44,559 nucleotides of DNA from a bacterium (GTDB lineage Bacteria > Pseudomonadota > Gammaproteobacteria > Burkholderiales > Burkholderiaceae_C), in assembly GCA_030824555.1 (NCBI GenBank), contig JAVBXK010000105.1, positions 1-44,559 of the forward strand, given 5' to 3'. Both the position numbers and the translations under genes were made by a program. Under the pieces are notes generated by a model. The model was not told the origin of the DNA. It made no database searches and worked only from the letters and a program-made list of their open reading frames with translations. Positions 30,911-39,780 of the stretch are shown piece by piece (position 1 is the first letter of the stretch; each line of letters begins with the position of its first letter).

Positions 30911-31085
30911 GTACCGCCCGGCCGTTCCGAAGGTTCTGACAGCCCCCCCGGGGGGCAGCGAACGCAGTGAGCCCCGGCACACAAGCGTGACGCATGGGGG
31001 TTTGATGCCGTACCGCCCGGACGTTGCCAAGGTATTGACGGCCCCCTCGGGGGGCTGCGAACGAAGTGAGCGTGAGGGTTGTTTC
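30911..31085 (+). repeat. Tandem pair of GC-rich dispersed repeats before parA
   Basis: Unit 1 starts at 30911 and unit 2 at 31010, each with GTACCGCCCGG, a variable CGTT-AAGGT-TGAC segment and GGCCCCCTCGGGGGG-type core, then GCGAACG-AGTGAGC. They fill the 256-base gap between the exporter and parA and resemble the elements at 4213 and 43399 in the core. Confidence 0.65.
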
Positions 31086-31162
31086 ATGTCAGTGTGTTCC
31101 CTTGGGGCTCAAAGGCCGAGAGTCTGGATGGTGCGAAGCAGTGTCAGCAAAAAACAGGGCGT

Positions 31163-31777
31163 TCATTTGGACAGTGCCAATTTCATGCCAAACCCGATCA
31201 GGCACACACCGGCCAGTTTCTGCAGCCCTTGCGTGATGCGGACGTTGGCACGCAAGCGCTCAGCCAGATGCTGGGTCAACAGCGTCACGATCAGCCCGTA
31301 AGCAAACGTCAGTGCGGCAATCGTGGCAGCCATGGCGCCGAATGTGACCAGGCCCAGGTGGGTTTGCGGGTTCACAAACAGCGGGAAGAAAGCCATGTAA
31401 AACACGATGGCCTTGGGGTTGAGCAGTGTGATGCCCAATGCCTGGCGGAAGTACTCGCGCGGGCGGATGGTCAACACCGGTGCATCGCCCGGCTTGGCCA
31501 CCAGCATGCGGTAACCCAGCCAGGCCAGGTAGGCAGCCCCCATCCACTGAACGGCATGGAATGCGGTCGGGTACGTGGCCAGCACAGCCGCCACCCCAGC
31601 CACGGCCATCCACATCAGCACCTGGTCACCGGCAATCACGCCCAGCGTGGCCGCCAGGCCACCCCGCACGCCGCCTTTGCTGGTCGAGGTGATCAACGCC
31701 AGGTTGCCCGGCCCGGGGATGGCCAGAAACAACACGATGGCGGCCACGAATGCGCCGTAATCTGCAATGCCGAACAT
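31163..31777 (-). CDS. LysE-family translocator
   Basis: A 204-residue inner-membrane exporter of the LysE/RhtB family, with about six hydrophobic helices. The N-terminal signature LAIPGPGNLALITSTSKGGV is at residues 18-37, and the central NPKAIVFYMAFFPLFV is typical. It exports amino acids or similar small molecules; the substrate is unknown. It lies between rsmG and parA on the same strand, with 93 bases to rsmG and 256 bases (repeats) to parA, and so forms part of the mnmG-rsmG-par cluster by position only. Confidence 0.92.
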   Translation of the reverse strand: MFGIADYGAFVAAIVLFLAIPGPGNLALITSTSKGGVRGGLAATLGVIAGDQVLMWMAVAGVAAVLATYPTAFHAVQWMGAAYLAWLGYRMLVAKPGDAPVLTIRPREYFRQALGITLLNPKAIVFYMAFFPLFVNPQTHLGLVTFGAMAATIAALTFAYGLIVTLLTQHLAERLRANVRITQGLQKLAGVCLIGFGMKLALSK

Positions 31778-31870
31778 GGGGTGTGACGATCTCTGGGGAA
31801 AAGGGTGGAACGGGAAAGAGCGCCGAGTTTACGGGAGTGGTGTGTACCCGCTGACATGCGGGTCAGCGAG

Positions 31871-32578
31871 TCAGCCCTTGACCCGCATCCATACCATGCA
31901 ACGCTCGGCATCCAGCCCGGGCACGTGCAATGGTTCCACGTGAAACACGTCCACATCCGCAGCCAGCTCGGCCAGCTCCTGGGCAGGGCGTTTGCCTTTC
32001 ATGGCCATCCACACGCCACCGGGCACCAATGCACCACGCGACCAAGTGGTGAAATCGCGCAGCGATGCAAACGCCCGCGACGTGACCACATCGAATCCGC
32101 CCTGAATGGTTTCGACCCTGGCATGCAAGCCCTTCAGGTTGGGCAAGCGCAACGCAGCGGCCACCTGCTGGATGAACGCCGCTTTTTTGTTGACCGTGTC
32201 GACACAGGTCACCGACACATGGGGTAGACAGATGGCCAGCACCACGCCCGGCAACCCGCCACCGGAACCGACATCGAGTACGCGCACCGATTGGGCGGGG
32301 GCACCAGCAGGAGCAACGGGTTCACCGGGCAACGTGGACAGATGCCGCTGCAACGGCGCCACGGCAGACAGGCTGTCAATCAAATGGTGCGACAACATCT
32401 CTGCTGGGTCGCGCAGCGACGTCAGGTTGTACACCTTGTTCCACTTCTGCAGCCACCCCATGTAAGCCAGCAACAGGTCAACCTGTTGCGCACTCAAGGT
32501 CAGCGCCAATGCTGCGGCCGAGGCCTCCAGCTGCTGCCTGTGCAATGACGCCATTGCTTGCAAATCAACCGTTGTCAT
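31871..32578 (-). CDS. rsmG: 16S rRNA (guanine-527-N7) methyltransferase RsmG
   Basis: A 235-residue RsmG (GidB) enzyme that methylates G527 of 16S rRNA; its loss gives low-level streptomycin resistance in other bacteria. SAM motif VLDVGSGGGLPGVVLA is near residue 108, preceded by KWNKVYNLTSLRDP and followed by SVTCVDTVNKKAAF and SRAFASLRDF. An AGGAGG site is seven bases from ATG 32578, which is better than ATG 32584 directly next to it. The mnmG stop lies four bases away, so translation is coupled. A parS-like sequence overlaps codons near the C-terminus (31932-31947). Confidence 0.95.
   Translation of the reverse strand: MTTVDLQAMASLHRQQLEASAAALALTLSAQQVDLLLAYMGWLQKWNKVYNLTSLRDPAEMLSHHLIDSLSAVAPLQRHLSTLPGEPVAPAGAPAQSVRVLDVGSGGGLPGVVLAICLPHVSVTCVDTVNKKAAFIQQVAAALRLPNLKGLHARVETIQGGFDVVTSRAFASLRDFTTWSRGALVPGGVWMAMKGKRPAQELAELAADVDVFHVEPLHVPGLDAERCMVWMRVKG
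31932..31947. promoter_or_regulatory. parS-like site inside rsmG
   Basis: GGTTCCACGTGAAACA matches the parS consensus TGTTTCACGTGAAACA in 14 of 16 positions, with an intact right half-site. Confidence 0.5.
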
Positions 32579-32580
32579 GG

Positions 32581-34623
32581 TCATGCCTCCTGCGTTTGCG
32601 TCGATGCGAACTCTTTGAACCCGCCTTTTTTCAGGTGAATCATCAGCAAAGAAATGGTTGCGGGCGTGATGCCCGTCATGCGCGATGCCAGGCCCAGCGT
32701 TTCCGGCCGGTGCTTTGCCAAGCGTTGCCGCGCCTCGAAGCTCAACGATGTGACCTGCATGTAGTCCAAGTCTGGTGGCAGCTTGAGGTGTTCGTAATGG
32801 GCAGCGCGGCGCACATCATCCCTCTGGCGCTCGATGTAGCCCGAGTATTTGGCCGCGATTTCAACCTGCTCGATCACCTGTTCGTGCAGGTTTTCAAAAC
32901 TGTCACCCAGTGTTTCACGTGAAACAACCGTCGCGCCACCGTGCTTGCCACCGTCCATGGCCATCAGGGCCGGGTACGTCACATCGGGGCGGCGCAACAG
33001 GTCGAACAGGTTGTACTCGTGCTCAATGGCTTTGCCCAGCACCCGTGCCGACTCCTCGGCAGGCAGGTTGCGCGGGTTGACCCAGGTCGATTTGAGGCGC
33101 TCTGTTTCACGTGAAACAGCGTCGCGTTTGGCGCAGAAGGCGACCCAGCGCGTGTCGTCAACCAGACCCAGTTGCCGCCCCACTTCGGTCAGGCGCATGT
33201 CGGCGTTGTCTTCGCGCAGTTGCAGCCGGAACTCAGCCCGGCTGGTGAACATGCGGTAGGGTTCGGTCACACCCTTGGTGATGAGGTCGTCCACCAGCAC
33301 ACCCAGGTAAGCCTGGTCACGGCTGGGGCACCAGGTGTCGCCGGTGTAGGCGACGGCACCAGCCGCACTGGCCGCATCGTTCCCGCCGCCCAGTGAACGG
33401 GCCTGCAGCGCCGCATTGAGTCCGGCAAACAGGCCCTGGGCCGCGGCCTCTTCGTAACCGGTGGTGCCGTTGATCTGCCCGGCAAAAAACAGCCCGGCAA
33501 TCTGTTTGGTCTCGAAGCTGCTCTTCAGCGAACGGGGATCGAAGTAGTCGTACTCGATGGCGTAGCCCGGACGCAGGATGTGCGCGTTCTCCAGTCCCGG
33601 CATGCTGCGCACCAGCGCGTACTGAATGTCGAACGGCAAGCTGGTGGAAATGCCGTTGGGGTAGAACTCGTGGGTGGTCAGGCCCTCGGGCTCCAGAAAA
33701 ATCTGGTGGCTGTCCTTGTCGGCAAAGCGGTTGATCTTGTCTTCCACGCTGGGGCAGTAGCGCGGCCCCACCCCTTCGATCTTGCCGGTGAACATGGGGC
33801 TGCGGTCAAACCCGCTGCGGATGATGTCGTGCGTGTGCTGGTTGGTGTGGGTGATCCAGCACGGCATTTGCCGCGGATGCATGCCAGGCCGCCCCATGAA
33901 GCTGAACACTGGCACGGGCTTGTCAGCCGTGTCCGAGCCGGGCATGCCATCGCCAGGCTGCTCAGTGCATTTTGAAAAGTCGATGCTGCGCCCGTCGATG
34001 CGTGGTGGCGTACCGGTTTTCAACCGCCCCTGCGGCAGCTTCAGTTCTTTCAGCCGGGCCGACAGGCTGACCGCTGGCGGGTCACCCGCACGGCCAGCCG
34101 CGTAGTTGTTCAGCCCCACGTGAATTTTGCCGTCCAGAAAGGTGCCCGCCGTCAGCACCACGGTGCGCGCCTTGAAGCGGATGCCCACTTGCGTGACCGC
34201 CCCCACCACCCGATCGGTCACACCATCGGACTCGACCATCAGGTCGTCCACCGCTTGCTGGAACAGCCACAGGTTGGGCTGGTTCTCCAGGCGGTGGCGG
34301 ATGGCTGCCTTGTACAGAATGCGGTCGGCCTGCGCCCGCGTGGCCCGCACGGCCGGTCCCTTGCTGCTGTTGAGAATGCGGAACTGGATGCCGCCCTCGT
34401 CGGTGGCAATGCCCATGGCCCCGCCCAGCGCGTCCACCTCTTTCACCAGGTGGCCCTTGCCGATGCCGCCGATGCTGGGGTTGCAGCTCATCTGCCCCAG
34501 CGTCTCGATGTTGTGGCTCAGCAGCAGCGTTTTGCAGCCCATGCGGGCGGCTGCCAGCGCAGCCTCGGTGCCTGCGTGGCCGCCCCCCACCACGATGACA
34601 TCAAATTCCTGGGAATACAGCAT
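32581..34623 (-). CDS. mnmG: tRNA uridine 5-carboxymethylaminomethyl modification enzyme MnmG
   Basis: A 680-residue FAD enzyme that with MnmE adds the carboxymethylaminomethyl group to U34 of certain tRNAs. The N-terminal FAD motif [19 protein letters not shown] is at residues 9-27, followed by [16 protein letters not shown], and the internal [19 protein letters not shown] and [18 protein letters not shown] segments. The C-terminal GidA-associated region includes the YSGYIERQ motif. The length fits the family. It is the first gene of the mnmG-rsmG unit and hosts two perfect parS sites in its codons for VSRET. Confidence 0.97.
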   Translation of the reverse strand: MLYSQEFDVIVVGGGHAGTEAALAAARMGCKTLLLSHNIETLGQMSCNPSIGGIGKGHLVKEVDALGGAMGIATDEGGIQFRILNSSKGPAVRATRAQADRILYKAAIRHRLENQPNLWLFQQAVDDLMVESDGVTDRVVGAVTQVGIRFKARTVVLTAGTFLDGKIHVGLNNYAAGRAGDPPAVSLSARLKELKLPQGRLKTGTPPRIDGRSIDFSKCTEQPGDGMPGSDTADKPVPVFSFMGRPGMHPRQMPCWITHTNQHTHDIIRSGFDRSPMFTGKIEGVGPRYCPSVEDKINRFADKDSHQIFLEPEGLTTHEFYPNGISTSLPFDIQYALVRSMPGLENAHILRPGYAIEYDYFDPRSLKSSFETKQIAGLFFAGQINGTTGYEEAAAQGLFAGLNAALQARSLGGGNDAASAAGAVAYTGDTWCPSRDQAYLGVLVDDLITKGVTEPYRMFTSRAEFRLQLREDNADMRLTEVGRQLGLVDDTRWVAFCAKRDAVSRETERLKSTWVNPRNLPAEESARVLGKAIEHEYNLFDLLRRPDVTYPALMAMDGGKHGGATVVSRETLGDSFENLHEQVIEQVEIAAKYSGYIERQRDDVRRAAHYEHLKLPPDLDYMQVTSLSFEARQRLAKHRPETLGLASRMTGITPATISLLMIHLKKGGFKEFASTQTQEA
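32911..32926. promoter_or_regulatory. parS site 1 (perfect), in mnmG
   Basis: TGTTTCACGTGAAACA, identical to the bacterial chromosomal parS consensus; ParB binds here. It lies in mnmG, encoding V-S-R-E-T, 6-7 kb from parA and parB. Confidence 0.95.
33103..33118. promoter_or_regulatory. parS site 2 (perfect), in mnmG
   Basis: A second TGTTTCACGTGAAACA, 192 bases from the first and in the same reading frame (V-S-R-E-T). Paired sites reinforce ParB loading. Confidence 0.95.
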
Positions 34624-34725
34624 GGCACATCACCCTTCTCGCGCTCCTGAAAGCGGAGCGTACTTTGCACGATTGAAGGGCGCGATTTTACAGAGGCATG
34701 CCCTGCGCAGGTGACAATCACCCGC

Positions 34726-35067
34726 ATGGCCCCACCACGATCGCCCGAGGCAACGGCACCCGCACCCCTGTCATGTCGACCTGGGTGCGGTGCATGCTGC
34801 ATTGCACCGTCCATCAGCACGCCCATCCCCAGCACAGATGGATCGGCGCCTGGCCCCAAGCCAGCAGGCGTGCCCTGCCCGCAACTGGATGGCGCACTGC
34901 AATGCAAACTGTTCGGGCAAAGCTGTCGCCCGGGGGTGTGCCTGTCGTTACAGCCCGAGCCCGCCATGTGCGGCAGCAACCGGGAGCAGGCGCTGGCCTA
35001 CCTCACCCGACTGGAGCGCCAAACCACACCCGCGCGCGCGCGGTGGGTGGATGTGGTCCAGGGCTGA
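34726..35067 (+). CDS. YkgJ-family cysteine cluster protein
   Basis: A 113-residue protein with a cysteine cluster CRPGCGACC at residues about 18-26, then CPQL, CKLFG, CRPGVC and a final MCG. This fits the zinc/iron chelate-binding CxxCxxCC pattern of the YkgJ family. The biochemical role of the family is unclear; metal binding is inferred from the cysteines. The ATG at 34726 is preferred over the GTG at 34711. It converges on the chemoreceptor gene, whose stop is six bases away, so both share a terminator region. Confidence 0.85.
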   Translation: MAPPRSPEATAPAPLSCRPGCGACCIAPSISTPIPSTDGSAPGPKPAGVPCPQLDGALQCKLFGQSCRPGVCLSLQPEPAMCGSNREQALAYLTRLERQTTPARARWVDVVQG

Positions 35068-35073
35068 ACTGTT

Positions 35074-36618
35074 TCACTTGAACACGGCCACAGCATCAGA
35101 CAACAGCCGGGACTGATCGCGCAGCGCTGCCGCAGCGGCAGAAGCCTGCTCGACCATGGCTGCATTTTGCTGAGTCATCTCATCGAGTGCGCCCACAGCA
35201 ATATTGACCTCCGCAATACCATGCGATTGCTGCTGTGCTGCCGAGTTGATTTCGGACAACAAATCGGCCACGCTGTGGATCTGGGACACGATCTCATCCA
35301 TGGCATGTCGGCTCTTTTCCACCTGCTCGGTGCCCGCACTGACACTGTCCACACTCTCGCCAATCAATGCCTTGATTTCGCGTGCGGCCGATGCACTGCG
35401 CTGCGCCAGGTTGCGCACTTCACCCGCCACCACAGCAAAACCGCGCCCCTGTTCCCCGGCCCTGGCGGCCTCAACCGCCGCATTCAATGCCAGGATGTTG
35501 GTCTGGAACGCAATGCCGTCAATCACACCAATGATGTCGCTGATCTTCCGGCTGGAAGCGTTGATCTGCGACATGGTGTCTACCAGTTGTGACACCACCT
35601 CACCACCGGCCTGTGCCGACTCTGCTGCCTGCGACGCCAGATCCTTGGCCTGAGATGCAGTGTGCGCACTTTGGGCCACGCTGGAAGTCATCTGCTCCAT
35701 GGCCGCAGCTGACTGCTCAAGGTTGGCTGCGGCCTGCTCCGTGCGCCCCCCCAGGTTATTGCTGGCCTCGGCAATTTCGCTGCTGGCGGTGCGCACGCCA
35801 TCCGCCTGCGGCCCCACATCACCCACCAAGCTGCGAACGTTCAAACCTGCCTGATTGATACAACGAAACGCCATGCCGATGTCGTCCACACGGTCAAGAC
35901 GAATGCCAGGGTCGAATTGCCCTGAAGCCACCGCACAGGCTTGATCTGCCAACATGCGCAGCGGTGCCACCAACTGGCGCTCCAGCCACATGGCACTGAA
36001 CAGCACACACAAACCCACACCCAGTGCGAACCCACCCAGCGCCGACCCGGACAAACCCACGCCCCAGGCCAGCGCCACCAGCAACGGCAGCATGGGCCAG
36101 ACACCCAGGCGAACACGCGCTGCGGTAGACAACGTGCGGGTGGCCGTCAGCCAGCCCATGATGCCGGTGCGGACCACCACGCCCTTGTTCAGCCCCCAGC
36201 CCGTGGCCCTGCCGGCCTGCCAGTCGGCATACAGCGCGCTGGCCGCTTCGACCTCTTTGGGTTGGGCTTTGGTGCGCACAGATATGTAGCCCTGCAGCCT
36301 GCCCCGCCGCCACAAGGGTGCTGCGTTGGCGCGCACCCAGTAATGGTCGCCATTTTTGCGACGGTTCTTGACCAGCGCCGTCCAGCTTTGTCCGGCCTTC
36401 AATGTGGCCCACATGTCGGCAAACGCCGCTGAAGGCATGTCAGGATGCCGAAGCATGTTGTGTGGTTGCCCCATCAACTCGTCACGTTCGAACCCACTGA
36501 CCTGTACGAAAGCCTGGTTGGCATAAGTGATTCGACTGTCAACATCGGTCGTCGACATGAGCGTCACACCGTCTGGAATGCCATAGTCCCGTTGACTGAC
36601 AGGCTGGTTGTTTCTCAT
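35074..36618 (-). CDS. Aer-like chemoreceptor with N-terminal PAS domain
   Basis: A 514-residue methyl-accepting chemotaxis protein. A PAS domain at residues about 15-115 ([40 protein letters not shown]) resembles the FAD-binding PAS of Aer, which senses redox or oxygen. A transmembrane segment pair is at about 165-205, followed by HAMP-like and coiled-coil signalling parts with the hairpin tip [20 protein letters not shown] and [19 protein letters not shown]. It signals to CheA/CheW, not encoded here. There is no large periplasmic domain, consistent with intracellular sensing. The ATG at 36618 has an upstream AT-rich control region of 224 bases shared with the Crp/Fnr gene. Confidence 0.92.
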   Translation of the reverse strand: MRNNQPVSQRDYGIPDGVTLMSTTDVDSRITYANQAFVQVSGFERDELMGQPHNMLRHPDMPSAAFADMWATLKAGQSWTALVKNRRKNGDHYWVRANAAPLWRRGRLQGYISVRTKAQPKEVEAASALYADWQAGRATGWGLNKGVVVRTGIMGWLTATRTLSTAARVRLGVWPMLPLLVALAWGVGLSGSALGGFALGVGLCVLFSAMWLERQLVAPLRMLADQACAVASGQFDPGIRLDRVDDIGMAFRCINQAGLNVRSLVGDVGPQADGVRTASSEIAEASNNLGGRTEQAAANLEQSAAAMEQMTSSVAQSAHTASQAKDLASQAAESAQAGGEVVSQLVDTMSQINASSRKISDIIGVIDGIAFQTNILALNAAVEAARAGEQGRGFAVVAGEVRNLAQRSASAAREIKALIGESVDSVSAGTEQVEKSRHAMDEIVSQIHSVADLLSEINSAAQQQSHGIAEVNIAVGALDEMTQQNAAMVEQASAAAAALRDQSRLLSDAVAVFK

Positions 36619-36725
36619 TTGGGAAGGCCTCAAAACTAAGTAAGCAGTTGTGTACTCCCTGATCTGTTCTTTTTCTAATCTCGGCCATTTTGTGCCATGA
36701 AGGAAGTCATTTCATACAAGAAAGC

Positions 36726-36779
36726 TGACACCACGGTTGCCATGTGTCAAATGCGCATCATCCGCAATGAAACATTGCG
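36726..36779. promoter_or_regulatory. Two inverted repeats upstream of the Crp/Fnr gene
   Basis: TGACAC-N12-GTGTCA (36726-36749) and CGCAATG-AAA-CATTGCG (36763-36779). They lie in the 224-base divergent region between the chemoreceptor and the Crp/Fnr regulator. No clear promoter hexamers were assigned. Confidence 0.35.
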
Positions 36780-36842
36780 TTGCGTGTTGAAATATGCCTG
36801 CACCGTTGCCAGACACCCCTGTGGACACCCACCACTTCACCC

Positions 36843-37517
36843 ATGACAAACGCCATCGCACCTGCAGACTGGCTCAGCCTTCAAGGCTTTTACCCAGCGT
36901 TGACAGCCGTGTTCCCGCAAACCGACTCGCCACCGCTGTGCGTGCTGGATGTGCCGGCCAACACCACGCTGTTTCGCGAAACCGAAACCTGCCAGGGGTT
37001 CCCGTTGCTGTTGAGTGGCGAGGTGCGCGTGTCACGCTGCGCACCCAACGGACGCGAATTGGAGTTGTACCGCGTGCTGCCGGGTGAGATGTGCCTGGTG
37101 TCGTCTGCCTGCCTGTTTGCGGGCCAGGTGTTCAGTGCCCAGGGCATCACCACGCAGCCCACCCGCCTGGTGGCCATGCCACCCGGCACGTTCCGCGCAG
37201 CACTGGCCACCGAGGCTTTTCGCGACTACGTGCTCGGCCTGTTTGCGGCCCGCATGGCTGACCTCACAGGGCTGATCGAGGCGGTGGCCTTCCAGCGCCT
37301 GGACAGCCGGTTGGCCGCCACCCTGCTGGGGCACGGCAACCAGGTCCGCACCACGCACCAGCTGCTGGCTGACGAGCTGGGCACCGTGCGCGAAATCATC
37401 ACACGTTTGCTGCACCGCTTTGAACGCGCAGGCTGGGTCAACCTGTCACGCGAATGCATCACCATTTGCGACAGCGCTGCACTGCGCCAACTGGCCTCGC
37501 AAGGCACGCGCCCCTGA
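36843..37517 (+). CDS. Crp/Fnr-family transcriptional regulator
   Basis: A 224-residue regulator. The N-terminal cyclic-nucleotide-binding-like beta barrel covers about residues 15-130 (GFPLLLSGEVRVSR, ELELYRVLPGEMC). The C-terminal winged helix has TTHQLLADELGTVREIITRLLHRFERAGWV, where TVREIITRLLHRFE is the recognition helix. Cysteines at LVSSAC and ETCQG exist, but I see no clear FNR-type four-cysteine iron-sulfur set. The ATG at 36843 is best. The gene is followed 226 bases later by a DUF2892 gene that carries a fitting palindrome, so local activation is probable. Confidence 0.92.
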   Translation: MTNAIAPADWLSLQGFYPALTAVFPQTDSPPLCVLDVPANTTLFRETETCQGFPLLLSGEVRVSRCAPNGRELELYRVLPGEMCLVSSACLFAGQVFSAQGITTQPTRLVAMPPGTFRAALATEAFRDYVLGLFAARMADLTGLIEAVAFQRLDSRLAATLLGHGNQVRTTHQLLADELGTVREIITRLLHRFERAGWVNLSRECITICDSAALRQLASQGTRP

Positions 37518-37585
37518 GAGGCTGAGCGTCTTTCGCTCATGCTTTTCACACACCCTTGACGGCACCCTGCCCCGCGTTCTGGGCT

Positions 37586-37629
37586 GCGTGACTCAGGTCA
37601 CGCGCCTTCTTGGGTACTTCCTGTGTAAT
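37586..37629 (+). promoter_or_regulatory. Crp/Fnr-type operator and promoter of the DUF2892 gene
   Basis: GCGTGAC-tcag-GTCACGC (37586-37603) is a perfect palindrome with the GTGAC-N4-GTCAC layout of the Crp/Fnr family. A -10-like TGTAAT lies at 37624-37629, placing the centre about 41.5 bases before a start near 37636, the class II activation position. The neighbouring Crp/Fnr regulator is the obvious candidate. Confidence 0.6.
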
Positions 37630-37743
37630 GCGGCCCAGCGTCGAGATCAGCCAACACCTGACCTCCACCGCCCCACACAGCCGTGAAAGGTGCCACGCAC
37701 CGAACCGCAGCTGCCCTCTGCTCAAACTGGAAAGAACCGTGTC

Positions 37744-37941
37744 ATGACTCAAAACTCTGGTGGTATCGACAAAATTCTGCGCATCGTGGTCGGCCTGGTG
37801 CTGATCGTCCTCACCGTCATGGGTGTGCTGCCCGTGTGGGGTTACATCGGCATCGTGCCGCTGGCCACGGGCCTGATGGGCTGGTGCCCGCTGTACACCG
37901 TGCTGGGCATCAACACCTGCCCCATGAAGAAAACCGACTGA
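37744..37941 (+). CDS. DUF2892-family small membrane protein
   Basis: A 65-residue protein with two hydrophobic helices, ILRIVVGLVLIVLTVMGVLPV and a WGYIGIVPLATGLMGW segment, and a conserved GWCPLYTVLGINTCP end with two cysteines. DUF2892 proteins are often encoded with rhodanese-like or sulfur-related genes and are thought to sit in the inner membrane; function unknown. The start ATG 37744 has an upstream AAAGAAC-type ribosome binding site. Probable single-gene target of the upstream Crp/Fnr regulator. Confidence 0.9.
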   Translation: MTQNSGGIDKILRIVVGLVLIVLTVMGVLPVWGYIGIVPLATGLMGWCPLYTVLGINTCPMKKTD

Positions 37942-37978
37942 CGCGTCAGCAGGCCTTCGGCACACCCCTGCACCCGCT

Positions 37979-38014
37979 AACAGGCCCTGGATGCTCACGC
38001 GTCCAGGGCCTGTT
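37979..38014. terminator. Strong hairpin after the DUF2892 gene
   Basis: AACAGGCCCTGGA pairs exactly with TCCAGGGCCTGTT, and three more pairs can close the loop TCAC. It is not followed by a T-run. It is likely a terminator in the 204-base space before the aldehyde dehydrogenase gene end. Confidence 0.6.
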
Positions 38015-38093
38015 CCATGATGGCCATGGCTTCTTCAAACGGCCAGTTGACCGAACAACTGGGCGGACGTGGTGACTGCGCCCATGGCAGAGA

Positions 38094-38145
38094 CATTGAT
38101 AGCAAACTATTGAATACAGAAAAGCGATAAAGGCATATAAAGCAC
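38094..38145 (+). repeat. AT-rich dispersed repeat, copy 5
   Basis: TTGATAGCAAACTATTG, then AAAAGCGATAAAGGCATATA and AAGCACTC follow the family pattern ATAGC-N18-GCG-TAAAGGC. It ends immediately at the stop codon of the aldehyde dehydrogenase gene. Confidence 0.5.
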
Positions 38146-39651
38146 TCAAACTGGACTGTCGATCCGGATCCAGGTGGTCTTCACCTCGGTGTATTTGTCA
38201 AATGCATGCAACGATTTGTCTCGGCCCACACCGCTTTGCTTGAAACCACCGAACGGCACGGTGATGTCGTCTTCGTCGTAGGAGTTGACGTGCACGGTAC
38301 CCGCACGCAGCGCGCGCGCCACGCCGTGGGCCTTGTTGATGTCGCTGGTCCACACCCCGGCTTGCAAGCCGTAGATGCTGGCGTTGGCTTGGCTCACCAC
38401 GTCGGCGGCATCGGTGAAGCTCAGCACGCTCAGCACGGGGCCAAAGATTTCTTCGCGGGCAATGGTCATGCCGTTGGTCACGCCGTCAAAAATGGTGGGC
38501 TGCACGTAGCAGCCGCCGGTCTCGGTCAGCGCCTGTTTGCCACCGGCCAGCAGCTTGGCCCCTTCCGATTCGCCCAGCCCGATGTAGCGCAGCACGTTGT
38601 CCATCTGCACCTTGTCCACGATGGCGCCCATCACAGTGGCTTTGTCCAGTGGGTTGGCCGGCTGGTAGTTAGGCACCAGGGCCAGGGCTTTTTCAAGGAA
38701 GGCGTCTTTGATGCTTTCTTCCACAAACAGGCGCGAGGGCGCGTTGCAGCTTTCGCCCTGATTGAAGAAGATGCTGCCCACGGCGGCAGCCACGGCTTTG
38801 TCCAGGTTGGGACAGTCGGCAAACACGATGTTGGGCGACTTGCCGCCCAGCTCGGTCCAGGCGCGCTTCAAGTTGCTTTGCCCGGCCATGACATGAATCT
38901 GTTTGCCTACCCGCGTGCTGCCAGTGAAGGCGATGCAGTCCACGTCCATGTGCAGCGCCAGTGGGCTGCCCGCTTCGGGGCCGTAGCCCGGCACCACGTT
39001 GAACACGCCGGGCGGCATGCCTGCGGCCAGGGCCAGCTCGGCCAGGCGCAACGCGGTGAGCGGGCTTTTTTCGCTGGGCTTGAGCACCACCGAATTGCCA
39101 GCTGCCAGCGCCGGGGCAATCTTCCAGGCGGCCATGATCATGGGGTAGTTCCACGGCACGATGATGCCCACCACCCCCACCGGCTCGCGGGTGATCAGGG
39201 CCAGGCCGGTGCGCGGCGTGGGAGCGATTTCGTCGTACACCTTGTCCACCGCCTCGCCGTACCAGCGGATGCAGTTGGCCGCGCTGGCCACGTCCACACC
39301 CTTGGCGTACTGAATGGGTTTGCCCATGTCCAGCGTCTCGGTCAGCGCCAGCTCGTCGGCGTGCGCCAGGATCTGGTCGGCAAACTTGATCATGATGCGC
39401 TTGCGCGCAGCAGGGGCCATGCCGCTCCAGCGCTTGCTTTCAAACGTGGCACGGGCATTGGCCACCGCTTCGTCCACGTCCATCTGGCCGCAGCGAGACA
39501 CGGCGGTGAGCAGGCGGCCATCGACAGGGGAAATGCAGTCAAACGTCTGCCCGTCGGCAGCGGCCACGCGCTGGCCGTTGATGAGGGCGCGGCCGTCGAA
39601 GGCAGGCAGTGGCGCAATGGCGGGCGTGTCAGCAGGCGTGTGGGTGGTCAT
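38146..39651 (-). CDS. Aldehyde dehydrogenase (PuuC-like, NAD(P)+-dependent)
   Basis: A 501-residue aldehyde dehydrogenase. Residues seen: the Rossmann-type PWNYPMIMAAWKIAPALAAG, the coenzyme loop FTGSTRVGKQI, the general-base Glu in WTELGGKSPNIV and the catalytic Cys in NQGESCNAPSRLF, with the C-terminal FGGFKQSGVGRDKS. The closest type is the gamma-glutamyl-gamma-aminobutyraldehyde or aminoaldehyde group, but specificity cannot be read. A GGAG ribosome binding site is eight bases before ATG 39651. It is divergent from the tetR gene, with about 127 bases between, so TetR may also control it, although no matching operator lies close to its own start except at 39767. Confidence 0.92.
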   Translation of the reverse strand: MTTHTPADTPAIAPLPAFDGRALINGQRVAAADGQTFDCISPVDGRLLTAVSRCGQMDVDEAVANARATFESKRWSGMAPAARKRIMIKFADQILAHADELALTETLDMGKPIQYAKGVDVASAANCIRWYGEAVDKVYDEIAPTPRTGLALITREPVGVVGIIVPWNYPMIMAAWKIAPALAAGNSVVLKPSEKSPLTALRLAELALAAGMPPGVFNVVPGYGPEAGSPLALHMDVDCIAFTGSTRVGKQIHVMAGQSNLKRAWTELGGKSPNIVFADCPNLDKAVAAAVGSIFFNQGESCNAPSRLFVEESIKDAFLEKALALVPNYQPANPLDKATVMGAIVDKVQMDNVLRYIGLGESEGAKLLAGGKQALTETGGCYVQPTIFDGVTNGMTIAREEIFGPVLSVLSFTDAADVVSQANASIYGLQAGVWTSDINKAHGVARALRAGTVHVNSYDEDDITVPFGGFKQSGVGRDKSLHAFDKYTEVKTTWIRIDSPV

Positions 39652-39742
39652 GGGCAAAGCTCCGGGGGTGAATGGGTGCCATGCTACCCGGCTTGAGGGG
39701 CCCTGGTGCGACCACTTTCGCGGTGGGTGTTGAGCCGGTTGG

Positions 39743-39780
39743 TTGCACAGCGATCAAAACTTATGTATGATGCACATCAT
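39743..39780 (+). promoter_or_regulatory. Promoter and operator overlapping the tetR start (leaderless transcript)
   Basis: TTGCAC (39743-39748) and TATGAT (39766-39771), 17 bases apart, form a good sigma-70 promoter with predicted start near 39778. The palindrome ATGATG-CA-CATCAT (39767-39780) overlaps the -10 and runs to the ATG at 39779. This predicts autorepression and a leaderless or near-leaderless mRNA. Confidence 0.6.

Noticed and set aside
30004-31085. Repeats as insertion sequences
   Set aside because: No transposase frame or terminal inverted repeats with target duplications were seen.
28355-34623. Replication origin within the window
   Set aside because: parAB and parS are present, but I saw no dnaA gene and no cluster of TTATCCACA-type DnaA boxes.
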